From NCBI RefSeq assembly GCF_025995175.1, contig NZ_BAPV01000061.1:248001-312000 (forward strand): a stretch of DNA of 64,000 bases, in the 5' to 3' direction. Position numbers and translations under genes: made by a program. Positions 37,264 through 45,453 of the stretch are shown here, piece after piece. Below the pieces are notes generated by a model that saw only the letters and a program-made list of their open reading frames with translations, had not been told where the DNA came from and searched no databases. Within the stretch, counting starts at the first letter, position 1. Each line of letters opens with the position of its first letter. The stretch comes from Asaia krungthepensis NRIC 0535 (GTDB lineage: Bacteria > Pseudomonadota > Alphaproteobacteria > Acetobacterales > Acetobacteraceae).

Positions 37264-38544
37264 ATGAGCCGCCGGGTCATGGCGGTTCTCTTCCTCGGGC
37301 TCATGGGACCATCGGTCAGCCACGCCCAGGTTCATTCCTGTCAGGTCCGGATTGATGGCAGTAACCCCTGCCCGGTCAGACTGGTCCGGCCCGAAGAGGC
37401 ACCGCTTTCTGCCATGGCAATGCTGGGCAAGGCGCTTTTTTTCGATACCCAGCTCTCTGGGTCAGGCAGGCTGTCCTGTGCTTCCTGCCATGTCCCGGCC
37501 GCACATTATGCACCCGACACGGCGCTTGTTTTTGCTCAGGGGGGCCAGAACATGGACCGCTTCGGCGTACGGGCGGTTCCTTCGCTCACCTACAGGGAGC
37601 GCCAGCCTCCTTTCAGCGTGGGACCGGACAACGCCACCAGTGAAGCAGCGCCTCCTGCCCCACCGCCACCCGGCATTCGCAATGTCAAGTCCGCCAGCGA
37701 TACCGGGGCCTCTGCTCTGGCAATGGTGCCTCAGGGAGGCCTCTTCTGGGACGGCCGAGCCGACACGCTGCAAAGCCAGGCCGAAGGACCGCTTTTCGAC
37801 CCAAGGGAGATGGCGGCCACTCCGCATCTCGTTGCAGAGCGCCTTCGCCACGCGCCCTATAGCGCCAGTCTGTTTCGTCTGATCGGAGCCGGCGCCTCGG
37901 ACAAGATGCTGACAGCAGAGGCCTTGTTCGCTCTTGCGCGTTACCAGATCGAGGCGAAGGCTTTCCATCCCTATTCCAGCCACTATGACGACTGGCTGGA
38001 GGGAAAAGCGCGTCTCAGCCCGGAGGAAGCTGAGGGAATGGCGCTTTTCAACAATCCCTCGAAAGGCAATTGCGCCGCGTGTCATCTGAGTGGCGTGGAC
38101 GGCGAGGGTCGCCCCCCACTCTTCACAGACCATCAATATGAAGCGCTCGCCGCCCCTCGACAGAAACTTTCCCTGCCGGGGAGCCCCGATCTGGGGCTTT
38201 GCGCAGCAGGTAGGGCCGATATTGGCCATGATGCTGCCTATTGCGGCTTCTTCCGCACCCCGTCATTGCGCAATGCCGCCACCAGACATGTCTTTTTTCA
38301 TAACGGCGTCTTCACCTCGCTGCGTCAGGTGATGGATTTTTACGTCTTGCGCGATATCGAGCCTGAGCGCTTTTATCCACGGCGGGCAGATGGAACGCTG
38401 GCGCTTTACGATGATCTCCCGCCCCGCTACTGGGCGAATATCGACAAGACCGATGCTCCTTTCGGCCCCCGGCACTCTCCCGCTTTGACACCCGATGAGC
38501 GGGAGAAGATCATAGCATTTCTGGGTACCCTGACAGATCGATAA
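37264..38544 (+). CDS. Di-heme cytochrome c peroxidase / MauG-family protein
   Basis: Periplasmic di-heme protein of 426 residues that would reduce H2O2 or oxidise a partner. The Sec signal MSRRVMAVLFLGLMGPSVSHA precedes two heme c attachment sites, CASCH (72-76) and CAACH (270-274). The spacing matches bacterial CCP/MauG. FFRTPSLRNAATRHVFFHNGVF carries the distal-side residues common in the family. A Pro-rich insert APPAPPPPG lies near 130. ATG 37264 was chosen for the signal peptide. It follows the phosphoesterase gene after 49 bases, a likely operon. Confidence 0.9.
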   Translation: MSRRVMAVLFLGLMGPSVSHAQVHSCQVRIDGSNPCPVRLVRPEEAPLSAMAMLGKALFFDTQLSGSGRLSCASCHVPAAHYAPDTALVFAQGGQNMDRFGVRAVPSLTYRERQPPFSVGPDNATSEAAPPAPPPPGIRNVKSASDTGASALAMVPQGGLFWDGRADTLQSQAEGPLFDPREMAATPHLVAERLRHAPYSASLFRLIGAGASDKMLTAEALFALARYQIEAKAFHPYSSHYDDWLEGKARLSPEEAEGMALFNNPSKGNCAACHLSGVDGEGRPPLFTDHQYEALAAPRQKLSLPGSPDLGLCAAGRADIGHDAAYCGFFRTPSLRNAATRHVFFHNGVFTSLRQVMDFYVLRDIEPERFYPRRADGTLALYDDLPPRYWANIDKTDAPFGPRHSPALTPDEREKIIAFLGTLTDR

Positions 38545-38567
38545 GCCCTGTCAGACCAGGGGGCCCT

Positions 38568-38586
38568 CCCGGACCGACGATCCGGG
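38568..38586. terminator. Hairpin between convergent genes
   Basis: CCCGGA and TCCGGG pair around a seven-base loop, 24 bases after the peroxidase stop. No T tract follows. It lies between two convergent genes. Confidence 0.35.
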
Positions 38587-38671
38587 TATGTGGTGCGCTG
38601 TTGAGGGATATGGTCCACGTGACAGGCTTTCGCGAGACATAGCGACCAGCGCAAAGACCGGGAAGTGCTGA

Positions 38672-39415
38672 TCAGCCTCCTCTGCGTCGGGCTGTTCTGG
38701 GCACCTCGATGACGAGCCATAGTGTGAAGAGTACCAGACCGATCAGCCCGACACGCCATAGCGGGTCCGGATAAAGCACGAGAAACCGCAGTCCGCTAGC
38801 CCAGAGGAACAGCACGAAACCCGTTGCGACGATGACCGCAATCTGAGCAGGGCGCCAACCGCTCAAGGCCTCCGCAAGGGCGGGCAGACCCCGCCGGTGC
38901 AACAGCCAGAGTGCACAGACGAGAAACGCCGACCCGAAGAGGAAAAGCCCCCATGGAGAGAAATCCATCCCCTGATTGAAGCGCCCCGTATCCCCTGTTG
39001 CGATGAACGGACGCATCCAGAGGTAGGCGACGAGTTCGGCAAGATTGAGGACCAGAAACCAGTAAAGGGCAAAGAAGGATACCCGATGCGACGCCGCTCT
39101 CACCCGACAGAGGCACAGGGTAAGGACCACCACGAAAATGCAATGCATCGCCAAGGGCGCTGCACCGATAGCCGCCTCGGCGACATGTCCACGACCGTGA
39201 AACAAGGCATCATAAGGAACACCCTCGTCCCAGCCTTGCATTGTGATCAGGTTGCCCCAGACCACCGTCATAGGCGTGGAGGTATAGCCGAGGACCCAGG
39301 CCGTTGTGCTGTGAGCGAACTCGTGCAGAAGGATCATGAGAGCCTGCAGGATGAAATACCCGCCAATCATGAGCCCTCCAAAAAAGACAGATCTCAGGGC
39401 AGGTCGTGCAGGCAT
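38672..39415 (-). CDS. Polytopic membrane protein with HExxH motif (M50-like)
   Basis: A 247-residue membrane protein with about six hydrophobic segments. The first segment contains HEFAHSTTAW, an HExxH zinc motif (His31, Glu32, His35) placed inside the membrane as in site-2-type (M50) proteases. The second M50 hallmark (NxxPxxxLDG) is not evident, so a proteolytic role is uncertain. RRGLPALAEAL and the C-terminal Arg/Gly-rich end would face the cytoplasm. The gene is convergent with the peroxidase gene and stands alone. It could be a peptidase relative or a structural membrane protein. Confidence 0.7.
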   Translation of the reverse strand: MPARPALRSVFFGGLMIGGYFILQALMILLHEFAHSTTAWVLGYTSTPMTVVWGNLITMQGWDEGVPYDALFHGRGHVAEAAIGAAPLAMHCIFVVVLTLCLCRVRAASHRVSFFALYWFLVLNLAELVAYLWMRPFIATGDTGRFNQGMDFSPWGLFLFGSAFLVCALWLLHRRGLPALAEALSGWRPAQIAVIVATGFVLFLWASGLRFLVLYPDPLWRVGLIGLVLFTLWLVIEVPRTARRRGG

Positions 39416-39936
39416 GGGGCTCTCCTTGTCATGGGCCTCTCAGAACTCCGGCTGAATCACGCATGGTCTGTCGCTCCGGTTCCAGTGAAATCGGTCTATG
39501 GCACCGTCGATCTGCCTGAATCGCCCTCGATAAAAGGCGTCGTCAGTCACGACAGGCAGGGGCTTCGCTTATGATACTGACACGGCATCTTGCAGAGAAT
39601 TCTGCAGGGAATCGAGTGCGTATGCCCCCCTGAGGCCTTGATCACAGGCTGGGACCGTCAGGCATATCCTGTGTGGCGGCTTTCGACGCGTCGACCCGCG
39701 CCATGCCGCAGACTTGACGTGCCCTGCCTGACCTCTAGATTGATCCTTGCCTGAAAAGACAGCGATGCGGGTATGGTGATAACCTGCGGTCTCTCCGGAG
39801 ACAGTCACGCTTGAGCGACTGAACCCGCTCTTGGCCATGGCCGGACACAACGAGGATTGGCTTCGTTTGTGGTCGGTCGTCGCTGTCCGCATCGAGACCG
39901 GCTCGTGTCCGTTTGAACAACGGCAAAGGCACGACC
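39416..39936. other. 521-base region without a recognised gene
   Basis: Only short frames occur here. One plus-strand frame at 39431-39574 encodes 47 residues but has no ribosome site. No repeats, RNA gene or clear promoter were recognised. Confidence 0.4.
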
Positions 39937-40344
39937 ATGAAACTCAATCACATCAATCTCTACAGCCACGACACGGAAGCGGACCGCGCCATGTTCGAGC
40001 GCTATTTCGGCCTGCAGACGCTCGTTGTGCGGGGCTCAACAATGGCGATCCTTCAGGACGATGACGGTCTCGTGCTGATCGTGAACCATTTCAGCCGCAA
40101 GCTCGAGGGGTTCGCTTACCCGCAAGAGGCGGACATCCTGCACATCGGCTTCATCCGCGATACGCGCGAGGAGGTCGAGGCATTGCATGCACGCCTGTGT
40201 GACGATGGCTGGGAAGTAGAAGCGCCCTGTCAGACCCATGGCGCCTGGGCTTTCTATTTCCGGGCCCGAGGAGGCTATTTCGTGGAAGTCACAACCCGCA
40301 CGCCCGTCAGACCTCAGGAAGCCTACCGCGATGTCGTACGGTAG
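39937..40344 (+). CDS. VOC-superfamily (glyoxalase-fold) protein
   Basis: A 135-residue two-module beta-alpha-beta-beta-beta protein. MKLNHINLYS opens the fold; the family's metal-ligand places are occupied by His5, His51-type (LVLIVNHFS), His73-type (ILHIGF) and Glu (YFVEVTT). ATG 39937 with AAAGGC upstream gives the normal VOC start. It could be a dioxygenase, a fosfomycin/glyoxalase-type transferase or a binding protein; substrate is not evident. It is convergent with a second VOC gene. Confidence 0.78.
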   Translation: MKLNHINLYSHDTEADRAMFERYFGLQTLVVRGSTMAILQDDDGLVLIVNHFSRKLEGFAYPQEADILHIGFIRDTREEVEALHARLCDDGWEVEAPCQTHGAWAFYFRARGGYFVEVTTRTPVRPQEAYRDVVR

Positions 40345-40439
40345 ACGGCGAGCCCGTCGACAATACGATCCCACGACAGGCTGCTGAATCTGTCGAAACG
40401 CCGACACGGGCAGACCGTATGCCGGACAGGCGCAGCAAA

Positions 40440-40814
40440 CTATTCCGCCACGCGCGTCCGGGCAGTCAGCTTGTTGCCATCGGGATCACGCAGATAGGCG
40501 ACGAATATACCATTGGGGCGCAGGGTCGGCGGGCTCTCGACGCTGGCTCCCCCATGGGCAACGCCTGCCGTGTGCCAGGCCAGAACATGGTCAGCACTGA
40601 TGGCAGCGATGCCTATGGTGCCCCCATTCGCATAGGTGGCGGGTTTCCCATCGATCGGGGTTGTGATCATCAACCGACCGCCTTCATGCGTATAGATCAG
40701 ACGACCGCCTTCATCGATCCTGCCGGGACCGCCGCCCAATGCGGCAAATGTCGCGTCATAGAAACTTTTCGATTTTTCTAGGTCATTACTACCGAGCATG
40801 ACATGGGTGAACAT
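40440..40814 (-). CDS. VOC-superfamily (glyoxalase-fold) protein
   Basis: A 124-residue glyoxalase-fold protein. MFTHVMLGSNDLEKSKSFYDA is the usual opening, and AYLRDPDGNKLTART is the closing strand with the conserved DPDGN turn. ATG 40814 is preceded by GGGAGAGGA at six bases, a strong ribosome site, so the long open frame reaching 41114 is not coding upstream. It is convergent with the other VOC gene after 95 bases; the two are only distantly alike. Substrate unknown. Confidence 0.82.
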   Translation of the reverse strand: MFTHVMLGSNDLEKSKSFYDATFAALGGGPGRIDEGGRLIYTHEGGRLMITTPIDGKPATYANGGTIGIAAISADHVLAWHTAGVAHGGASVESPPTLRPNGIFVAYLRDPDGNKLTARTRVAE

Positions 40815-41765
40815 GGGTTTCCTCTCCCGGTGAAACGCGTATCGAGCCCGCATGATCTGGGCCCTTGCCAAACGAACCTGACCTTCTGCCGCTGAGGCCT
40901 CTGCAAGAGCCAATGCGCTCCTAGACAGAAGAGGCAATCCGCAAAGATACTTATCACGTTCGAGAACGCGTAGGGCGGAAGGATATTTTTTCCTTTCTGA
41001 AAAAGGGAAGTGCGCCAGACAAACTCGCCAGTATCGATGGTCTACCCCTCCCTGGTAGCTCCCACGAGGGTTTTCCCAGTTGGTCCCTCTCTGCCACCTG
41101 GTTCTCTCATCCATGCATTTGCGGCGTAAAAGCTGGGCCGAAAAAGTGACAGGCTGACCGATACTGTGTTGCGCGCTCTCCCCTAAGGAAGTCCCGACAG
41201 CTCCGCTGTCGCAAGCATGTGTCTGAAGCTGAGAAGGCCCCGGCTCACGCTGAGTCCGGGAAATCGACCGACGCTATTCCCTCCGGGCGCGGGTCTGCAC
41301 GCCGACCGGGCATCCCTCCGGAACCGTCAGGACCATGTTTCCAGGTAACGGGGGATGCCAGATGACGCAGTCATCGAACCTCTACGGGCGGGGATAGAGA
41401 GGCGGGCAAAAAAGATGATTCACCGAGGCGCATGATAGCCATCCATACCTGCCTCAGACTTTTTCTAGGGCAATCGCATTCTTCACTACGCCGCTCACCG
41501 ACATGGCGGCGGAGGCCTGATCTCGTGGACTTTCGAGAAGGTGCGACGATCACGGTGTCTCTTCAGGCAGGCCTCGCTCTGTCAAATGAGGCGGTACCTG
41601 TGACCCATAAAGGCATGACCGCAGGGTCGACATTCATCCTTCGGCTGGTGCGACGGATCGGGCTATGCGAATGATGCGGTTCTCGAGAGGTATGGACACC
41701 TTCCATGCTCCACCCTCTCCGCGAACGACCTTTCCTGCTCAGGACGAAGAGGAGCCGCAGCGATC
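40815..41765. other. 0.95 kb region without a convincing gene
   Basis: No frame on either strand has both a ribosome site and protein-like sequence. A hairpin CGACAGC-TCC-GCTGTCG lies at 41195-41211. On the minus strand, two short frames at about 41290-41395 and 41371-41553 look faintly protein-like and could be remnants of a decayed gene. No cobalamin riboswitch was recognised upstream of cbiD. Confidence 0.4.
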
Positions 41766-42836
41766 ATGACGCCGAACACGGCCCTTCGTCGCGGCTGGAC
41801 AACGGGAAGTTGCGCCACGGCGGCGGCCAAGGCAGCATGGATCCTTCTCCGGACCGGGGATTACCCGGACCCCGTGAACATTACGTTGCCGGGGGGAAAA
41901 AGCGCCGCGTTTGCCGTGAACGGCGCCAGTCGCACGGGTGACACAGCCTGGGCGAGCGTGATCAAGGACGCTGGTGACGACCCCGATGTCACCCATGGCG
42001 CGCTCATCAGCGCCACAATCGAGTCAGCGCCAACCGGTGCTGGTATCGTCTTCCGCGCCGGGCCGGGCGTGGGGACAATCACCCGGCCCGGCCTGCCATT
42101 GCCGCCGGGAGAACCGGCCATCAATCCCGTGCCGAGAGACATGATCCGCAGGGCATTGACAGAAATCACGCCAGCGGGCGCCGATGCCATTGTCACGATC
42201 TCGATTGCCGACGGTGAAAACCTCGCCGAAAAGACGCTGAATGCCCGGCTCGGCATTATCGGCGGCCTCTCGGTACTTGGCACGACCGGGGTCGTCATCC
42301 CCTATTCCTGCTCGGCCTGGATCCATTCCATTCATCGGGGCATCGATGTTGCACGCGCACTGGGTCTGCCCCATCTCGCCGCCAGTACGGGCTCGACATC
42401 CGAGAATGCGGTTCAGGCGCTCTATGAACTGCCCGAAACCGCGCTGATCGATATGGGCGATTTTGCCGGGGGCACGCTCAAATATCTGCATCGTCACTCT
42501 GTGCCGCGGCTGACAATCGCCGGGGGTATCGCCAAAATGACCAAGCTGGCTCAGGGCCATCTCGACCTGCATTCCAGCCGAAGCCTTGCCGATCCTCTCG
42601 CCCTTTTGACCTTGGCCGCCCCCCTTTCACTTTCTCCCGGCCAGATAGAGAGCCTGCGCCATACCTCGAGCATCGCCGAGGCTTTCAGCGCCCTTCAGGA
42701 CCCACGGTTAGGGACACTTATCGCGCAAGCCGCCGCGGCAACGGCCCGACGCACCCTTAACGCACCCGGCTGCGCGCTCGATGTGGTGGTGTTTGACAGA
42801 CAGGGCAAATTGGTCGGACGGAGCGGCCTCTCCTGA
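41766..42836 (+). CDS. cbiD: Cobalt-precorrin-5B C1-methyltransferase CbiD
   Basis: Methylates C1 of cobalt-precorrin-5B in corrin ring synthesis with S-adenosylmethionine. The 356-residue length is normal. LRRGWTTGSCATAAAKAA is the strict CbiD opening (RxGxTTGTCAAAAAKAA type). VPRDMI, SIADGENLAEKTLNARLGIIGGLSVLGTTG and STGSTSENAVQALY are also conserved. GAGGAG lies about a dozen bases before the ATG. No other cobalamin gene is in the window, so either the rest of the pathway is elsewhere or this is an outlier. It is followed by a TBDR gene after 118 bases. Confidence 0.95.
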   Translation: MTPNTALRRGWTTGSCATAAAKAAWILLRTGDYPDPVNITLPGGKSAAFAVNGASRTGDTAWASVIKDAGDDPDVTHGALISATIESAPTGAGIVFRAGPGVGTITRPGLPLPPGEPAINPVPRDMIRRALTEITPAGADAIVTISIADGENLAEKTLNARLGIIGGLSVLGTTGVVIPYSCSAWIHSIHRGIDVARALGLPHLAASTGSTSENAVQALYELPETALIDMGDFAGGTLKYLHRHSVPRLTIAGGIAKMTKLAQGHLDLHSSRSLADPLALLTLAAPLSLSPGQIESLRHTSSIAEAFSALQDPRLGTLIAQAAAATARRTLNAPGCALDVVVFDRQGKLVGRSGLS

Positions 42837-42864
42837 TCAACAGATCACCCCTCAAAAAATAGTA

Positions 42865-42930
42865 TGTTTTGAAAACAAACCGTAACGAATAACAATTGAC
42901 TCATCTATAATATGAAAATTACATCTATAA
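42865..42930 (+). promoter_or_regulatory. Repeat-rich promoter region upstream of the third TBDR
   Basis: This AT-rich spacer holds a perfect palindrome TGTTTTGAAAACA (42865-42877), the decamer TAACGAATAA (42883-42892), TTGACT (42896-42901), and a nine-base direct repeat CATCTATAA (42902-42910 and 42922-42930). It lies 25 to 90 bases before the receptor start and probably binds a regulator. Confidence 0.45.
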
Positions 42931-42954
42931 CTTCTTGGGATGAAGGATAGATGC

Positions 42955-45438
42955 ATGGGAATGAGAGAGTTTATCGAGAACTACGGAATTTCTCGATCTA
43001 CGGTGGCATTCTCCCTCTTGCTGGTCATCTCTACCACAACTTATAGACCCGCTTTCGCAGCGACCCATTCCCATTACCGCGAGAAAGCGCCCCACTCCGA
43101 GGGCGTCACACACCATACGAGTGCGCCGAAACCGACCGCCAGAACCATGAAGCCTGGCAGGGAGGCCATTTCTGTCAGTGGGAAACGACTGCGAACCCAT
43201 GCGGCTGAAGTCGCCATAAGCCGCAACGTCATGAACCGTTTCGTACCCGGCACGAACCCCATGCAGATTCTGGCGCTCACCACACCCGGTGCCAATTTCA
43301 CATCTTCCGATGCCTTCGGCCTCGATACCGCAGCCAACACTTTTTACGTGCGCGGTTTCACCCAGACCCAAATTGGCGCAACGCTCGACGGTATTCCCTT
43401 GGGGACGCAGGGCTTTACCAACCAGAATGGCGTCTCCATCACCCAGGCCATGATCCAGGATGATCTGGCAGGCATGACCATCTCGCAGGGAGCCGGTTCA
43501 CTCGATACGTTCTCTGCCCAGCTTCTGGGGGCGGCCATGACCTATACCTCGTCGGACCCGACGGACAAGGCTGGAGGGAGATTGAGCCAGAGCTTTGGCA
43601 GTTATAATGCCTTTCGGACCTATGCCCGCGCGGATAGCGGGGTACTGAACCCGAGCGGCACGAAATTCTATACGTCCTTCGCGCGCACAGAGAACAAGCT
43701 GTGGAAGGGCGAAGGCTATCAGCGCGAGTTACAGGCCGATGCCAAGCTGGTTCAGCCGATTGGCAGCACGGGCAAGATCACCGGCTTTTTCGGCTATGGG
43801 AATTTTACCCAGGCCAATTATCTGTCCCTGACTAAAAACATGTGGGAGCGCCTTGGACGGGACACCACCTATCTCAAACCCGATTACGAAAAAGCCAAGC
43901 TCTGGGCCTATTACGCGCAATTCACCTCGAAGGTACCACCGGGTTATGAGGGGATCCTGTCCAATAGTGAGGTCGGGAATTATGCGTGGGATGGCTCGCA
44001 GATCCAGCGCAGCTATCTCTCTTCGGTCAATGGCCATTTCGACCTTACCCCGCTTCTGCATTCCGACACGGTGGCCTATGGCAACGTCTCGAGCGGCGTC
44101 TATGGGGGCACCAACAACTTCGTGACCTCACCCAGCTATGGCGTGCCCATGCTGCTGGCAGATGGCAGCGTCAGCGGTGTGCCCATGGCCCTGCAACGAG
44201 CGCATGCTGGGATGCAACGTGTTGGCTTCACGCAGAAATTTTCCTATGAAGCCCCGCATCGCAATCTGGTCGAGGGCGGGTTGTGGTACGAGAACAACCG
44301 CTGGATCTACAATGCGCGCCTTTATGAAGACACACCGACTGCCGCGCATAACATGATGTCCGATCTCAAAAAGGGTACGGGCGCGACCTGGTTCGAAGAT
44401 ACCTATAACTCGAACAGCTTCCAGTTCTTCCTTCAGGATCGCTGGACGATCATCAAAGGGATGACCCTCCTGGCAGGGTTCAAATCCCTCACCCAGACCA
44501 CCCATGGCGGTACCAAGAACGACTTTACCCAACAGCTCAAATCCGAGGGCTGGAACACCTATTATCGACGCCCGGCGCGCGGTTCACTGACGGCCTCGGG
44601 CGCGTTCCTGCCGCATTTCAGTTTCGACTACCATTTTCTCGAACATCACGAGGTCTATTGGGATATCGCAGAAAACCTGCGCGCCTATGACTACTACTCG
44701 CAGGTTGCGTCAGGCACTGCCTGGGGGGGACTTGGCAATGCCTCACAGCCGGCCCAGCAGGTTTTCGATGCGAACAAGAAAATCCTCAAGCCGGAACGCA
44801 CCTGGAATTATGTGGTCGGCTATCGCTATGACGATGCCCTGTTCACCGGCACTCTCGATTATTATCACACAGATTATTATAACCGCCTTGCTTCCATCAC
44901 CGAAGGAACAGCCAATAACACCCGCAACGCCTATATGAATGTCGGGCGTGAAACCATGGATGGGGTGGATGTTCTGGGTGCCATACGCCCAATCAGGGGA
45001 CTGGAGATTACGAACAGCTTCAGCTGGAACGATGCGCGCTATCAGGGGACGGGCATCAATTACGGCGGCCGCCTCTACAGCCTCAAGGGCAAGCGGCAGG
45101 TGTATTACCCGGCCTATATGTACAAGGCGAACCTTGCCTATAGCTGGCGCAGCACGATATTCAATTTCAACGTGAACTATATCAGCGCACGCCCCATGAC
45201 CTTCCTGAACGATATCAGCATTCCGCCCTACTGGCTGGCCAATATGACGCTCGCTCATGATTTCGGGCGCATTGGCTTCGCCGATCATCTCAAGGCGAGT
45301 TTTGGCGTGACCAATCTGTTCGACAAGAACTACATTGGCGGGGTGTACGGTGCGGCTTCTGTATCCGGTGATAATAACAGCAATCTCTTTGTTGCCTCAC
45401 CCCGTCAGTTCATCGGCACGATCGGGGCCCAGTTCTGA
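42955..45438 (+). CDS. TonB-dependent receptor, paralogue of the first TBDR
   Basis: An 827-residue outer-membrane receptor. The start ATG 42955 has AAGGA eight bases upstream; ATG 42940 and 42961 are also possible. The signal (STVAFSLLLVISTTTY, ending in AFA) is followed by a His/Thr/Lys-rich linker and the TonB-box-like EAISVSGKR near residue 70. The plug has MQILALTTPGANF and FYVRGFTQTQIG; the barrel closes with FIGTIGAQF, ending in Phe as usual. It shares many segments with the receptor at 1-1783, so the two are duplicates with diverged loops. It follows cbiD by 118 bases, but a corrinoid ligand is only one option, as its paralogue sits next to a fructosidase. Confidence 0.92.
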   Translation: MGMREFIENYGISRSTVAFSLLLVISTTTYRPAFAATHSHYREKAPHSEGVTHHTSAPKPTARTMKPGREAISVSGKRLRTHAAEVAISRNVMNRFVPGTNPMQILALTTPGANFTSSDAFGLDTAANTFYVRGFTQTQIGATLDGIPLGTQGFTNQNGVSITQAMIQDDLAGMTISQGAGSLDTFSAQLLGAAMTYTSSDPTDKAGGRLSQSFGSYNAFRTYARADSGVLNPSGTKFYTSFARTENKLWKGEGYQRELQADAKLVQPIGSTGKITGFFGYGNFTQANYLSLTKNMWERLGRDTTYLKPDYEKAKLWAYYAQFTSKVPPGYEGILSNSEVGNYAWDGSQIQRSYLSSVNGHFDLTPLLHSDTVAYGNVSSGVYGGTNNFVTSPSYGVPMLLADGSVSGVPMALQRAHAGMQRVGFTQKFSYEAPHRNLVEGGLWYENNRWIYNARLYEDTPTAAHNMMSDLKKGTGATWFEDTYNSNSFQFFLQDRWTIIKGMTLLAGFKSLTQTTHGGTKNDFTQQLKSEGWNTYYRRPARGSLTASGAFLPHFSFDYHFLEHHEVYWDIAENLRAYDYYSQVASGTAWGGLGNASQPAQQVFDANKKILKPERTWNYVVGYRYDDALFTGTLDYYHTDYYNRLASITEGTANNTRNAYMNVGRETMDGVDVLGAIRPIRGLEITNSFSWNDARYQGTGINYGGRLYSLKGKRQVYYPAYMYKANLAYSWRSTIFNFNVNYISARPMTFLNDISIPPYWLANMTLAHDFGRIGFADHLKASFGVTNLFDKNYIGGVYGAASVSGDNNSNLFVASPRQFIGTIGAQF

Positions 45439-45444
45439 GCCCCG
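45423..45444. terminator. Hairpin overlapping the third TBDR stop codon
   Basis: CGGGGC (45423-45428) and GCCCCG (45439-45444) pair around a ten-base loop that contains the TGA stop. It lies between two convergent genes and could end both transcripts; no T tract. Confidence 0.35.
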
Positions 45445-45453
45445 TCGCCTCAT

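Noticed and set aside
39431-39574. 47-residue plus-strand frame MGLSELRLNHAWSVAPV...
   Set aside because: No ribosome site, no recognisable feature, and overlaps the leader of the minus-strand membrane-protein gene.
41100-41765. Cobalamin riboswitch upstream of cbiD
   Set aside because: No B12-box-like GCCACTG or the conserved core was found on the plus strand.
42866-42911. Consensus sigma70 promoter around TATAAT at 42906
   Set aside because: TATAAT is present, but no -35 element lies at 16-18 bases; TTGACT is only four bases upstream of it.
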